A stretch of 64,000 nucleotides of DNA from Arthrobacter sp. NtRootA1 (GTDB lineage: Bacteria; Actinomycetota; Actinomycetes; Actinomycetales; Micrococcaceae): the NCBI RefSeq assembly GCF_019976975.1, contig NZ_AP024630.1, positions 4,402,001 through 4,466,000 on the forward strand. Reading direction: 5' to 3'. This document shows positions 35,661-44,777 of this stretch, one piece after another; the stretch's first letter is position 1, and every line of letters starts with the position of its first letter. The notes beneath the pieces were generated by a model. That model saw nothing but the letters and a program-made list of their open reading frames with translations. It was not told where the DNA came from and did no database searches. The translations under genes and the position numbers were made by a program.

Positions 35661-36845
35661 TTACTTGCGTGTGCATTGCCCGGGCGAAACCGGAGCGCTA
35701 AGACCTGGAGCTTGTGCAGCCACCGGCTGGATGTCCTCCATGGTGAGTGCGAAGCCAAGCGCAGCATCGGTGGTGGTCTTGGCAAAGATCAGGCCTGCTA
35801 CCTGTCCCTGCATGGTGAGCAGCGGCCCTCCCGAGTTACCGGGTTGGACGTCACCCGCAAGCTTATAGACCGACTCCGGAGAAGGATTGCTGCCATAAAT
35901 ATCGGGAACCAGGATGGTCGAGACACCTTGGACCGTTGCTGGTTTGGACTGGAAAGGACCGCCGTGCGGGTAGCCCGCAAAAGCTGCGGGGCTGCCAGCT
36001 GCCAGGTCTGGACTCAACTGGAGTGGATCCGATGAAAGTCCGTCCACTGCCAAAACTGCGATGTCCCGCTGGGAGTCGAAATAGACCACCCGTCCCGGCA
36101 ACGCGCCGCCGTCGGGAATCTCCACCACCGGTTGCGACACGCCCGCCACAACGTGCGCATTGGTCACGACGCGCCCGGGCGACACCACAAATCCGGATCC
36201 AGTTTGATTCTGGCCGCATTCAAATGCCGTTCCGGCAATCTTCAGGACGGACTCGGCGGCCCGGTTCAGGGCAGGAGTGTCAGTGGACTCGTTGGGAACC
36301 GGAACCGGCGTCGCTGGGCCGAAGCCCTCAATCAGCGTGGGAATACCGTCGCCGATCACCGTTGACCGCAGTTGCGCCATAGTGGTTTTGACCGGCGTCG
36401 GCGTCAAGGAATCGATGTACCGAATGACACGCGATTCAGCCAACTGCTGCGAGACAAACGGCACGCCCAGCGAACTGATACTGAAGGCCAACATGGACAT
36501 CACCAGCGCCGCGACCACCACGCTGACCACGCCGCCAATCAACCGGTCAGCTGCGTGCAAGGGCTTTATCCGCACGGCATGGCGGACTTTTCGTCCGATC
36601 ATGGTCCCCAGCCCGTGGCCAAGTGCAATAAGTACGACGGCGGCACCCACCGTTGCCGTCAGCCTCCAACCGCTATCGCTCACCCAGCCGCTCACAAGTG
36701 GAACAGCCACAAATGCAGCAATCGCGCCAACCACAAAACCGGCAATTCCGCCCAGCGTCACCAGGAAGCCATTGCGCAGGCCATAGATCAGGTAGGACAG
36801 CAGCATCAAGATCAATGCCAAATCCAAAATCGTCAAGCCAAACAC
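35661..36845 (-). CDS. marP: MarP-family membrane-anchored serine protease (CvpA domain + trypsin-like protease)
   Basis: About 394 residues from GTG 36845 (AAGGAG upstream). The N-terminal ~150 residues hold four membrane helices of a CvpA/colicin V domain (FGLTILDLALILMLLSYLIY, LVTLGGIAGFVVGAIAAFVA and two more). The periplasmic protease has the catalytic triad: His in VVTNAHVVAG, Asp in RDIAVLAV, Ser in GNSGGPLL. Cysteines in AFECGQN and GQCTRK match the disulfide pair described for M. tuberculosis MarP (Rv3671c), needed for acid and oxidative stress survival. Near nth, NUDIX and crp, as in mycobacteria. Confidence 0.93.
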   Translation of the reverse strand: MFGLTILDLALILMLLSYLIYGLRNGFLVTLGGIAGFVVGAIAAFVAVPLVSGWVSDSGWRLTATVGAAVVLIALGHGLGTMIGRKVRHAVRIKPLHAADRLIGGVVSVVVAALVMSMLAFSISSLGVPFVSQQLAESRVIRYIDSLTPTPVKTTMAQLRSTVIGDGIPTLIEGFGPATPVPVPNESTDTPALNRAAESVLKIAGTAFECGQNQTGSGFVVSPGRVVTNAHVVAGVSQPVVEIPDGGALPGRVVYFDSQRDIAVLAVDGLSSDPLQLSPDLAAGSPAAFAGYPHGGPFQSKPATVQGVSTILVPDIYGSNPSPESVYKLAGDVQPGNSGGPLLTMQGQVAGLIFAKTTTDAALGFALTMEDIQPVAAQAPGLSAPVSPGQCTRK

Positions 36846-37080
36846 CAATGCTCCTTGTGACCGGGTAGCGCCAATTGTAGTTGGGCACCCTGACAGGGAA
36901 CCGTTAGTCCCATCACGATACGGGTCCCCTCCGAGCGCACAAAGGCACGGCAAACAGGGGCTGACAGGGGCAAAAACCGCGCCGTTTCAGCGTTTCGCCT
37001 GCCAAGTACGTCACAGAAGCTTAAAAATTCTGAAACAATGGCTGGAGCGCCACGACCGAAACTTATATTCAGGAGATTTC

Positions 37081-37758
37081 ATGGACATCGAGGTATTGCG
37101 CCGCGCACCCCTCTTCGCCACCCTTGACGACGACGCATTCCGCTTGCTGACGGACGAGCTCACCGAGGTGGACCTCTCACGCGGGGCATCGGTATTCCGC
37201 GAAGGCGACCAGGGTGACCAGCTGTACTTCATCGTTTCCGGCAAGGTAAAGCTCGGCCGCACCTCCCCCGATGGCCGCGAGTCCCTGTTGGCCATCCTCG
37301 GCCCTGGAGAACTCTTCGGCGAAATGGCGTTGTTCGACCCCAGCCCCCGCACCGCCACGGCCACCGCCGTCTCCGAAACGCGCCTGGCAGGTCTAAAGAA
37401 CGAAAGCCTCAACGCGCTGCTTCGCACACGTCCCGAGGTTTCCGCGCAGCTGTTGCAGGCACTCGCCCGCCGACTCCGCCGCACCAACGATTCACTGTCC
37501 GACCTCGTTTTCTCGGACGTCCCGGGCCGCGTCGCCAAGGCGCTCCTGGATCTGGCTGACCGCTTCGGGCGTCCGGCCACCGACGGCGTGCTGGTTGCCC
37601 ACGAACTGACGCAGGAAGAACTGGCCCAGTTGGTGGGCGCTTCCCGCGAAACGGTCAACAAGGCACTGGCCGAGTTCGTCCAGCGCGGTTGGCTACGTCT
37701 GGAAGCGCGCGCCGTCGTCATTCTGGACATGCAGCGACTCCGCCAGCGTTCGCGCTAA
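37081..37758 (+). CDS. crp: Crp/Fnr-family cAMP-responsive regulator (Crp/GlxR)
   Basis: A 225-residue protein. The cyclic-nucleotide pocket is recognisable (LYFIVSGKVKLGR, LGPGELFGEMALFDPSPRTATATA with the Arg and Thr that contact cAMP). A dimerisation helix (SAQLLQALARRLRRTNDSLSDL) leads to the Crp winged helix (TQEELAQLVGASRETVNKALAEF). It is highly similar in layout to GlxR of corynebacteria and Crp (Rv3676) of mycobacteria, global regulators of carbon metabolism. Candidate sites occur at 29382, 42890 and 54202. It is monocistronic, with a strong terminator. Confidence 0.95.
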   Translation: MDIEVLRRAPLFATLDDDAFRLLTDELTEVDLSRGASVFREGDQGDQLYFIVSGKVKLGRTSPDGRESLLAILGPGELFGEMALFDPSPRTATATAVSETRLAGLKNESLNALLRTRPEVSAQLLQALARRLRRTNDSLSDLVFSDVPGRVAKALLDLADRFGRPATDGVLVAHELTQEELAQLVGASRETVNKALAEFVQRGWLRLEARAVVILDMQRLRQRSR

Positions 37759-37770
37759 ATTTGTCCTTGC

Positions 37771-37809
37771 AAAAAAGCCGCTCCGGTAATGAACCGGGGC
37801 GGCTTTTTT
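37771..37809 (+). terminator. Rho-independent terminator after crp
   Basis: GCCGCTCCGGT pairs with ACCGGGGCGGC around a 5-nt loop (AATGA), flanked by six A and six T, so it can work in both directions. It starts 13 bp after the crp stop. Confidence 0.95.
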
Positions 37810-37810
37810 C

Positions 37811-37898
37811 GTCGGGACGTGAGAGAGGAACCATCAAAACCCGTCGGGATGTGAGAGAGGAACCATCAAAACCCGTCGGGATATGAGAGAGGAACCGA
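37811..37898. repeat. 32-bp tandem repeat array (about 2.8 units)
   Basis: Units start at 37811, 37843 and 37875 with an exact 32-bp period; each begins GTCGGGAYGTGAGAGAGGAA (third copy GTCGGGATATGAGAGAGGAA) and continues CCATCAAAACCC. It fills the gap between the crp terminator and the NUDIX stop. The GATGTGAGAGA core is shared with the arrays at 26871 and 35029, but the flanking part of the unit differs. Confidence 0.92.
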
Positions 37899-37899
37899 T

Positions 37900-38811
37900 T
37901 TAGCGCTCCCGCTGTGGCTCTCCGGCTACGGTCCTGGCGGCTTCGACCTCGAGCATCAGCACTCCACCTTCATCTACCAGTTTGGGTTGGTACAGGTGGG
38001 CCTTGCGCTTGTAACTCAGGTAAGCGATACAGCCGTTGGCGTGGGCCATTTTTTCGAGCATGATTTCGGATCCTGGCACCAGAAGCTGGCCGAGGGTGAG
38101 TCCCACCGTGTTTTCCTGGGCTATTTCGTCGCCGAGGGCTGTGGTGTCGCGAAGCGCGATCGCTTCCGCGGCGCACACCCAACGGCCCCAGACTCCCTTG
38201 CTGCCCAGGATGCTCGGCTGCTGGTTCACGGGGACCGTGGCGGCGAAATAGCGCGTATTGAAACGGGTGTGCGCGAAGTCGGGGCTGAGCCAGTTGACCA
38301 GGGGCTTCAGCAGGTCCGTGCGCAGCGAAAGGCCACGCTTGGCAAGCACTTCGCTGAAGGACTTTTCCTGGCTGGACACAGCTTCCCGGGCTTTCATCCA
38401 TTCCACCGTGGAGTTGGCCTCCACGGTGGAGGAAGCGTCGGGGCCGGCAAGGAGGACGCCGGTTTCCTCGAAGAGTTCGCGGATTGCGCCCACCACGTGG
38501 CGGCGGGCGAGTCCGACGTCGTCCGTTCCCATGTGCTCAGCCCAATACTGAGGTGAGGGACCCAACCAACCGACGGGGTCGTCATCGGACTGGTCCAGGG
38601 ACCCACCTGGGTACGCGACGACACCCAGCGGCGAGGAGCCTGGCCTGTAACCAAGCCAGGTCTCCAGACCGGTGGGTGAGTCCCGCAAGAGGACGACGGA
38701 CGATGCGTAGCGGGCGGCCCTGGGGGTCCGCTCGCCGAGCTCAAGCCAGTTTCGTGCCGCCCCTTCGAGTGCCGGGGGGAGTTCGAACAGGCGGCGGGCA
38801 AGCTGCGGCAA
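37900..38811 (-). CDS. NUDIX hydrolase family protein (NUDT19-like)
   Basis: A 303-residue protein starting at TTG 38811. The Nudix elements are spread apart: ASSVVLLRDS, VAYPGGSLDQSDDD, then about 30 residues later GAIRELFEETGVLL, the RE-EExG core. This long insert before the REXXEE helix is characteristic of NUDT19-like proteins. The C-terminal half (WLSPDFAHTRFNTRYFAATV) is also family specific. The substrate is uncertain (possibly CoA derivatives). It lies 17 bp after ridA and is probably in the DUF4177-ridA-NUDIX operon. Confidence 0.88.
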   Translation of the reverse strand: MPQLARRLFELPPALEGAARNWLELGERTPRAARYASSVVLLRDSPTGLETWLGYRPGSSPLGVVAYPGGSLDQSDDDPVGWLGPSPQYWAEHMGTDDVGLARRHVVGAIRELFEETGVLLAGPDASSTVEANSTVEWMKAREAVSSQEKSFSEVLAKRGLSLRTDLLKPLVNWLSPDFAHTRFNTRYFAATVPVNQQPSILGSKGVWGRWVCAAEAIALRDTTALGDEIAQENTVGLTLGQLLVPGSEIMLEKMAHANGCIAYLSYKRKAHLYQPKLVDEGGVLMLEVEAARTVAGEPQRER

Positions 38812-38828
38812 TTGGGTGAACCGGTTCC

Positions 38829-39365
38829 TTAGCTGAATTCAGCGATGAGCTCGACTTCAACGGGAGAGTCGAGCGGCAGGACGGAAACGCCGACGGCGGA
38901 GCGTGCGTGCTTGCCGGCGTCGCCCAGTACCTGGCCGAGCAGTTCGGAGGCGCCGTTGATAACGCCGGGCTGGCCCGTAAAGGTGGGCTCGGACGCAACG
39001 AAGCCAACTACCTTGACGATGCGGGTGATGCGGTCGAGGTCGCCGATGACGCTCTTAACGGCAGCGAGGGCGTTGATCGCGCAGACAGCGGCGTAGCGCT
39101 TGGCATCCTCGGGATCGACGGTGGGTTCATCCGAAGCGCCCAACTCGCCGAGGGACACCTTGCCCGTAGCTTCGAGTTTGCCATTAATAAAGGGCAGCTG
39201 GCCGGAGGTGTAAACGTAGTTGCCGGAGACGATCGCGGGCACGTAGGCGGCAACGGGTGCGGCCACGTCCGGGAGGGTCAAGCCGAGCTCGGCGAGACGC
39301 TGCTCAACGGCCGACGTCGGAGCGCCGGATTCCGCGGCAGACGTGGTTTCTGCGGGGGTTGTCAT
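38829..39365 (-). CDS. RidA-family protein (Rid enamine/imine deaminase fold)
   Basis: About 178 residues from ATG 39365, close to the DUF4177 stop. The YjgF/Rid fold shows YVYTSGQLPFINGKL, DAKRYAAVCAINALAAVKS, DRITRIVKVVGFVAS, and the C-terminal ARSAVGVSVLPLDSPVEVELIAEF. RidA enzymes release ammonia from reactive enamines; the residue pattern at the classic Arg position is altered here, so activity is not certain. Positioned between crp and ponA as in M. tuberculosis (Rv3678c). Confidence 0.87.
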   Translation of the reverse strand: MTTPAETTSAAESGAPTSAVEQRLAELGLTLPDVAAPVAAYVPAIVSGNYVYTSGQLPFINGKLEATGKVSLGELGASDEPTVDPEDAKRYAAVCAINALAAVKSVIGDLDRITRIVKVVGFVASEPTFTGQPGVINGASELLGQVLGDAGKHARSAVGVSVLPLDSPVEVELIAEFS

Positions 39366-39367
39366 GA

Positions 39368-39523
39368 TTACTGCTTCTCCCTCTTCAGGTATGCAACAAG
39401 GCCTTTGCCATCGGGTCCACCGACGACCTGGACAAGCTCCCAACCGTCCTCGCCCCACTGGTCCAGGATCTGTTTCGTGGCGTGGATAATGAGCGGAATC
39501 GTGGCGTACTCCCATTTGGTCAT
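39368..39523 (-). CDS. DUF4177 small protein
   Basis: A 51-residue protein (start ATG 39523). The sequence MTKWEYATIPLIIHATKQIL, then QWGEDGWELVQVVGG, is the DUF4177 pattern, including the conserved GEDGWELV. Its TAA stop is two bases before the ridA ATG, so the two are coupled. A longer open frame to 39769 overlaps the ponA start region and is spurious. The function of the family is unknown. Confidence 0.87.
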   Translation of the reverse strand: MTKWEYATIPLIIHATKQILDQWGEDGWELVQVVGGPDGKGLVAYLKREKQ

Positions 39524-39560
39524 GACAGAAAGCCTAGCCCTTGCCGGTAAAGTGGAAAAC

Positions 39561-41861
39561 ATGGTGACTCGCAAGAACCCCATATTCGACACTGCCACCA
39601 CCCTCGGAAAGATTTTAGGTTTCCTTGGCGTGAGCGCGATTTGTGGCGTCCTGGTGGCGGGCCTTTTGGTCCCCGCAGCCGCCGTTTCGGGCAGTGCCGC
39701 AAGTGGTTCAATCCAGTTCTTTGACACTCTGCCGGCAGAGCTGCAGGTGGACCCGCCGAGCCAGAACACAACGATTCTGGCGAAGGACGGTACACCGATT
39801 GCGTCGATCTACGCTGAGAACCGGACCAAGGTTCCGCTGGATCAAATGAGCCCGTTCATCAAGGACGCTGTCATCGCTATCGAGGACAGCCGTTTTTATG
39901 AGCACGGCGGCATCGACACCACCGGCATCATGCGAGCCATCGTGAGCACCGCCCGCGGCAACAAACAGGGCGCATCCACCATTACGCAGCAATACGTCAA
40001 CAACGTCATCAATGAATCGCTGGTGGCATCCGGCAAGGACGAAGACGTCAAGCTGAACGGCCTCAACAAGGGCGTCGGCGATAAGCTCCGCGAGATGAAG
40101 CTGGCCATTGCCTTGGAGAAGAAGTTCTCCAAGGAGCAGATCCTTGAGGGCTACCTCAACATCGTCTTCTTCAACCGTGACGCCTACGGCATTGAAGCTG
40201 CTTCCAAGTTCTTCTTCAGCACTTCTGCCAAGGACCTGACACTTCCGCAGGCAGCCTTGCTGGCTGGTTTGGTGAACAGCCCGTCCGCCTTCGATCCGAT
40301 CACCAACCCGGATAACTCCAAGAAGCGCCGCGACCTTGTGCTGGCTGCCATGGTGAACCAGGGCAAGATCAGCCAAGCACAGTACGACGAAGCGGTTGCC
40401 ACCCCTGTCACCACCAAGGTCACCCCCGCACGCCAGGGTTGCGCGTACGCCACCATGGCTCCGTACTTCTGCGACTACGTGCTGCACCTGCTCTTGAACA
40501 ACCCGGCGTACGGCGAGACGTCGGACGAGCGCGAGAAGCGGGTCATGCGTGGTGGCCTGACCATCCGTACCACCCTTGATCCCACCGCTCAGACCGTTGC
40601 CCAGCAGCAGGTCGATGGGACAGCTGGCGCCAACCCGGACAAGTGGGGTGCCTCGATCGTCTCGGTCCAGCCAGGCACCGGCCAGATTGTGAGCATGGCC
40701 CAGAACACTGTTTGGCTTCCCCAAGACGGCAAGTTCGATCAGACCCAAAACTTCAACGTGGATGTCCTCGATGCCGACGGCAATGACCTCAACGGCATTG
40801 GCGGCTTCCAGCCCGGTTCTACCATGAAGCCGTTTACGTTCGCTGAATGGCTGAACGAGGGCAAGTCGATGAATACGACGATCAACGCTTCAGTCCGCAG
40901 GTACCCGCAGAACTTCCGGTGGAGGAACACCTGCCCTGCGCCCACCGTTGGCTGGTATGACGCCACCAATGGCACGTTCGACCTCCAAAACTCGGACGAG
41001 GGCTACTACAGAAACATGACGGTCCTCTATGGCCTCATGAACTCCATCAACACGGCGACGTTTGCGTCGGCTGCCCAGCTGGACCTCTGCGGAATCCAGG
41101 GCATCGTCGATGCTACGGGCATCCACAGCGGCCTGCCTGCACGGGACGATACTGGCAAGATCACGGACCCCAATCCCAAGGTGCCAATGACCACCCTGGG
41201 TAACCTCATCGGTTCCACCCAGACTGCGCCTCTCACCATGGCCAGCGCCTTCGCCACGTTTGCTGCCGATGGCAAGTACTGCCAGCCAATCGCGATTACG
41301 TCGGTAAAGGACCAGTCCGGCGCCGACCTCCCGGCCCAATCCTCCAACTGCAAGGATGCCGTCAAACCTGAGGTTGCCCGAGGCGTGGCGTACGCTATGC
41401 AGGAAGTCTTGAACGCCGGTTCGGGTTCGCTGATCCGGCCTGCTCTTTCCACTCGTAACAACTTCCCGGTAGCCGCCAAGACCGGTACCAACGACACCAA
41501 CGGTTCCACCTGGGTGGTCGGCTACACCACGGGGTTGGCAACAGCCTCCTGGTTCGGTGACCCCTTGGGTGACCAGAAGCGTCCCGGACGTAACCTGACC
41601 GTCAACGGCAAGTTCTACCAGTCGATCGACGGTTACATGATTGCAGGCCCGCAGTTCACCAACTACATGCTTGCCGTTGCTCCTGCGTATGGCACCAACC
41701 CGTTCCAGGCGCCGCCGTCCAACCTCCTCGGAGGCCCTGCTCCGCAGCGCAGTACAGCGCCGGCACCCACGCAGAACAATCCCGCTCCCCCGACGACAGC
41801 CCCCACTGGTAACACGGGCAATAACGGGAATGGGAACAACAGCGGCCCTGGCAAGGATTAA
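39561..41861 (+). CDS. Class A penicillin-binding protein (transglycosylase/transpeptidase)
   Basis: About 766 residues from ATG 39561. One N-terminal membrane helix (ILGFLGVSAICGVLVAGLLV) is followed by the GT51 transglycosylase with the catalytic Glu in AVIAIEDSRFYEHGG and QGASTITQQYV, and then the transpeptidase domain: PGSTMKPFTF (SxxK), NSINTATF (SxN) and AAKTGTNDT (KTG). The last ~60 residues are a Pro/Asn/Gly-rich tail; I see no PASTA repeats, unlike M. tuberculosis PonA2. It polymerises and crosslinks peptidoglycan. The metallophosphoesterase follows two bases after its stop. Confidence 0.95.
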   Translation: MVTRKNPIFDTATTLGKILGFLGVSAICGVLVAGLLVPAAAVSGSAASGSIQFFDTLPAELQVDPPSQNTTILAKDGTPIASIYAENRTKVPLDQMSPFIKDAVIAIEDSRFYEHGGIDTTGIMRAIVSTARGNKQGASTITQQYVNNVINESLVASGKDEDVKLNGLNKGVGDKLREMKLAIALEKKFSKEQILEGYLNIVFFNRDAYGIEAASKFFFSTSAKDLTLPQAALLAGLVNSPSAFDPITNPDNSKKRRDLVLAAMVNQGKISQAQYDEAVATPVTTKVTPARQGCAYATMAPYFCDYVLHLLLNNPAYGETSDEREKRVMRGGLTIRTTLDPTAQTVAQQQVDGTAGANPDKWGASIVSVQPGTGQIVSMAQNTVWLPQDGKFDQTQNFNVDVLDADGNDLNGIGGFQPGSTMKPFTFAEWLNEGKSMNTTINASVRRYPQNFRWRNTCPAPTVGWYDATNGTFDLQNSDEGYYRNMTVLYGLMNSINTATFASAAQLDLCGIQGIVDATGIHSGLPARDDTGKITDPNPKVPMTTLGNLIGSTQTAPLTMASAFATFAADGKYCQPIAITSVKDQSGADLPAQSSNCKDAVKPEVARGVAYAMQEVLNAGSGSLIRPALSTRNNFPVAAKTGTNDTNGSTWVVGYTTGLATASWFGDPLGDQKRPGRNLTVNGKFYQSIDGYMIAGPQFTNYMLAVAPAYGTNPFQAPPSNLLGGPAPQRSTAPAPTQNNPAPPTTAPTGNTGNNGNGNNSGPGKD

Positions 41862-41863
41862 CC

Positions 41864-42811
41864 GTGCAGTTCCCTGATTCCCTGGCAAACCGCGTCCGCA
41901 CCATCGGGCGCGGTTTCGCCGTCACCACTGCCCTCGGTGCCGCTGCGGGCACGGCAGCTGCTGCCTACGGTTGGTGGGAAAAGGACCAGTTCGGAGTCCG
42001 CCATGAGGCTCTCCCCATCCTCCCCGAAGGTTCGGAGCCGTTCCGCGTGCTGCACCTGAGCGATATCCATTTCGTTCCGGGACAGGACAAGAAAACCCAG
42101 TGGCTTCAGTCTTTGGTGGATTTGAAGCCCGATCTTGTAGTCAACACCGGCGACAACCTCAGCCACGAACAGGCCGTCGATCCGCTGATCACCGTTCTCC
42201 GGCCTCTCATGGAATTTCCCGGTGTCTTCGTCCCGGGTTCCAACGATTACTACGCACCCAGGATCAAGAACCCGGCGGGCTACTTCCGCGGACCGTCGAA
42301 ACTCAGGACTGATCCCATCAAGCTCGACTGGCCCAGGTTGCGGTCTGCGTTCGGCATGGGGGGCTGGATCGACCTCACCAACCGCGCCCAGTCGGTGGTG
42401 TTGAACGGCCTGCGTTTCGATTTCTCGGGGGTCGATGATCCCCACCTGAAGCGCGAACGTTATGCTGGTTGGCCCCGCGGCACCGTCAACCAGGATGCCC
42501 GTCCCCACCTGAGGATCGCCGTCATCCATGCACCGTACCAACGCGTCCTCGACCACTTCACCAAAGCCGAAGCAGACCTGATCCTGGCCGGACACACCCA
42601 CGGCGGCCAGATCTGCATCCCGGGTTACGGCGCTCTCGTATCCAACTGCGATCTCCCGACATGGCGGGCGAAGGGCCTCCACGATTGGGAAAGTGACGGG
42701 TTCACGACGCCGGTGAACGTCTCAGGCGGCATTGGCACCTCGCGCTACGCACCGGTCCGGATCGCGTGCCGCCCGGAAGCGGTCCTTCTGACACTCACGG
42801 CCCGCAGCTAG
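41864..42811 (+). CDS. Metallophosphoesterase (Rv3683-like)
   Basis: A 315-residue protein starting at GTG 41864, coupled to the PBP gene. A membrane-anchor-like segment (GFAVTTALGAAAGTAAAAYG) precedes the calcineurin-like domain. Metal-binding blocks: LHLSDIHF, VNTGDN, GSNDYY (GNHD variant), IAVIHAPY, and AGHTHGGQ. It is probably membrane attached with a phosphodiesterase or phosphatase role; the PBP-metallophosphoesterase pair is conserved in Actinobacteria, hinting at an envelope function. Confidence 0.92.
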   Translation: MQFPDSLANRVRTIGRGFAVTTALGAAAGTAAAAYGWWEKDQFGVRHEALPILPEGSEPFRVLHLSDIHFVPGQDKKTQWLQSLVDLKPDLVVNTGDNLSHEQAVDPLITVLRPLMEFPGVFVPGSNDYYAPRIKNPAGYFRGPSKLRTDPIKLDWPRLRSAFGMGGWIDLTNRAQSVVLNGLRFDFSGVDDPHLKRERYAGWPRGTVNQDARPHLRIAVIHAPYQRVLDHFTKAEADLILAGHTHGGQICIPGYGALVSNCDLPTWRAKGLHDWESDGFTTPVNVSGGIGTSRYAPVRIACRPEAVLLTLTARS

Positions 42812-42889
42812 ACGCCGAGCGCAGCTAAACGCACGGACTATTACGAACCCCAATAACTGGGGAACTTTCCACATAGCAAAGTGTGGTCC

Positions 42890-42905
42890 TGTGAAACGAA
42901 TCACG
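42890..42905. promoter_or_regulatory. Candidate Crp/GlxR box upstream of the ABC exporter
   Basis: TGTGAAACGAATCACG matches TGTGA-N6-TCACA at 9 of 10 positions, 72 bp before the translation start, a plausible activator or promoter position. GTAGTT and AACTAC a little downstream form another small inverted repeat. Confidence 0.5.
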
Positions 42906-42977
42906 GCATGGCATAGGGTAGTTGCTACGGGAAACTACCTCCGCACCATCTGAAGATCCAGCTGTTGAGAAGCGGGC

Positions 42978-44777
42978 ATGTCCAAACAAACGTCATTCTT
43001 CACATCCGTCGGCCGCCTGTTCCCTCATGTGCGGCCCATCCTCCCCCGGCTTTTCATGGGCCTCCTCTGCGCCCTGCTCGCCAGCATCGTCGCGCTGGCC
43101 ATCCCCCAGGTGCTGCGTGTATTGGTCAACACCTCGCTTCAGCCGGGCGGTGACCCAGGTGCTGTCTGGATTGCCGCCGTCGTGATTCTTGCGCTTGGTG
43201 TGGCTGAAGCCGGGCTGGTGGCTTTGCGGAGGCAGTTCGTGATCAACCCGGCCACCACGGTTGAGACCAGGATGCGCGTATCGCTGTATGGTCACCTCCA
43301 GCAACTCACAGTGTCCTTCCATGATCGCTGGGGTTCAGGGCAGTTGCTGTCCCGCGCCATGACGGACTTGAGTTTCCTGCGCCGCTGGATGGCGTTCGGC
43401 GCGATCATGCTGGTGGTCACCACATTGACAGTGATCATTGGCGTCGGCGTCATGTTCTCCATGAGCTGGCAGCTGGCGTTGATCTTCCTCGGCGCGGCTG
43501 TGCCGATCATGGTCAATTCGTTTCGCTTCCGCCGTCGTTTCAGCCTGGTCACGCGCCTCAGCCAGGACCAGGCGGGCGATCTTGCTACCACCGTGGAAGA
43601 GTCCGTCCACGGCATCCGCGTCCTGAAGGCTTTCGGCCGCAGCCGCGAAGCGCTGGAGAATTTCAACGGCCAAGCGGAAGAGCTGCGGCAGACAGAGATT
43701 GCCAAGGCGAAGCAGCAAGCCGGCTTCACGCTGGTGGTCACCTTGCTGCCTGAGTTGGCACTGGGCGTCGGCCTCGTGGTGGGCATCATGCTCGCGGCAA
43801 GCGGCCAGCTGAGTATCGGCTCGCTGGTTGCGTTCTTCGCGACCGCAGCCGTGGTGGCCACTCCCGTGGAATTTTCCGGCATGCTCCTTGCCATGGCGCT
43901 GACTGCCAAGACTGCGCTGGACCGGCACTTCGAGGTCATGGACACCGAGAACACCATCACCTCGCCGGATCAGGCTGCGGTGCCGGAAACAGTGAAGGGC
44001 GCCCTGCGCTTTGAGCACGCGGGCTTCGGATTCGACGACGGCAGTATGCTCCTGCGTGACATCACCCTGGATATTCGTCCTGGCGAAACCATGGCACTGG
44101 TGGGCATCACCGGCAGCGGCAAGAGCGCCTTGCTCCAACTGGTACCCCGTCTTTATGACGTCAGCGAAGGCTCCGTGACTATAGATGGTGTGGACGTCCG
44201 CGACTACGACATCGAGGAACTCCGGCGCATCGTTGCGGTGGCTTTCGAGGACACCACACTGTTCTCCAGCTCGGTACGGGACAACGTCCTGCTCGGCTCC
44301 CCTGAGCCCAGCGACGCAGCCCTGGATGAAGCCTTGGACGTTGCCCAAGCCCACTTCGCGTACTCTTTGCCAGAAGGCGTCGACACGCTGATTGGTGAGG
44401 AAGGATTGAGCCTTTCAGGTGGCCAGCGGCAGCGCATAGCCCTTGCCCGGGCCATCGCAGCGAAGCCGAAAGTGTTGGTCCTGGACGATCCTCTCTCGGC
44501 CTTGGACGTCAACACCGAGGAACGTGTGGAAGCAAGATTGCGCGAAGTACTGCACGAGACCACCACGCTGATCGTCGCGCACCGGCCCTCGACCGTGGCA
44601 TTGGCGGACCGCGTGGCCTTGCTTGAGAACGGAACCATCACCGCGGTCGGAACCCACACGGAACTGCTGGCTGAAAACGCCCACTACCGCTACGTCATCG
44701 CAAGCCTGGATACCGGTCCGAGGGACCTGGACAGCGAACTGGACGAGCTCGAAGACGCCGAGGAGGCCCGCCGGTGA
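42978..44777 (+). CDS. Heterodimeric ABC exporter, subunit with the degenerate catalytic site
   Basis: A 599-residue half-transporter: a six-helix type-1 exporter domain ([40 protein letters not shown] and others) then the nucleotide-binding domain. Walker [12 protein letters not shown] and signature [14 protein letters not shown] are normal, but the Q-loop is VAFEDTTLF (Glu for Gln) and Walker B is [12 protein letters not shown], with Asp in place of the catalytic Glu. That is the pattern of the non-hydrolysing site in heterodimers such as TM287/288. It overlaps the second subunit by 4 nt. The substrate is unknown (drug, lipid or peptide export). Confidence 0.93.
   Translation: MSKQTSFFTSVGRLFPHVRPILPRLFMGLLCALLASIVALAIPQVLRVLVNTSLQPGGDPGAVWIAAVVILALGVAEAGLVALRRQFVINPATTVETRMRVSLYGHLQQLTVSFHDRWGSGQLLSRAMTDLSFLRRWMAFGAIMLVVTTLTVIIGVGVMFSMSWQLALIFLGAAVPIMVNSFRFRRRFSLVTRLSQDQAGDLATTVEESVHGIRVLKAFGRSREALENFNGQAEELRQTEIAKAKQQAGFTLVVTLLPELALGVGLVVGIMLAASGQLSIGSLVAFFATAAVVATPVEFSGMLLAMALTAKTALDRHFEVMDTENTITSPDQAAVPETVKGALRFEHAGFGFDDGSMLLRDITLDIRPGETMALVGITGSGKSALLQLVPRLYDVSEGSVTIDGVDVRDYDIEELRRIVAVAFEDTTLFSSSVRDNVLLGSPEPSDAALDEALDVAQAHFAYSLPEGVDTLIGEEGLSLSGGQRQRIALARAIAAKPKVLVLDDPLSALDVNTEERVEARLREVLHETTTLIVAHRPSTVALADRVALLENGTITAVGTHTELLAENAHYRYVIASLDTGPRDLDSELDELEDAEEARR

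Noticed and set aside
38907-39560. N-terminal extension of the penicillin-binding protein frame
   Set aside because: This part is antisense to ridA and DUF4177; the membrane anchor begins after ATG 39561.
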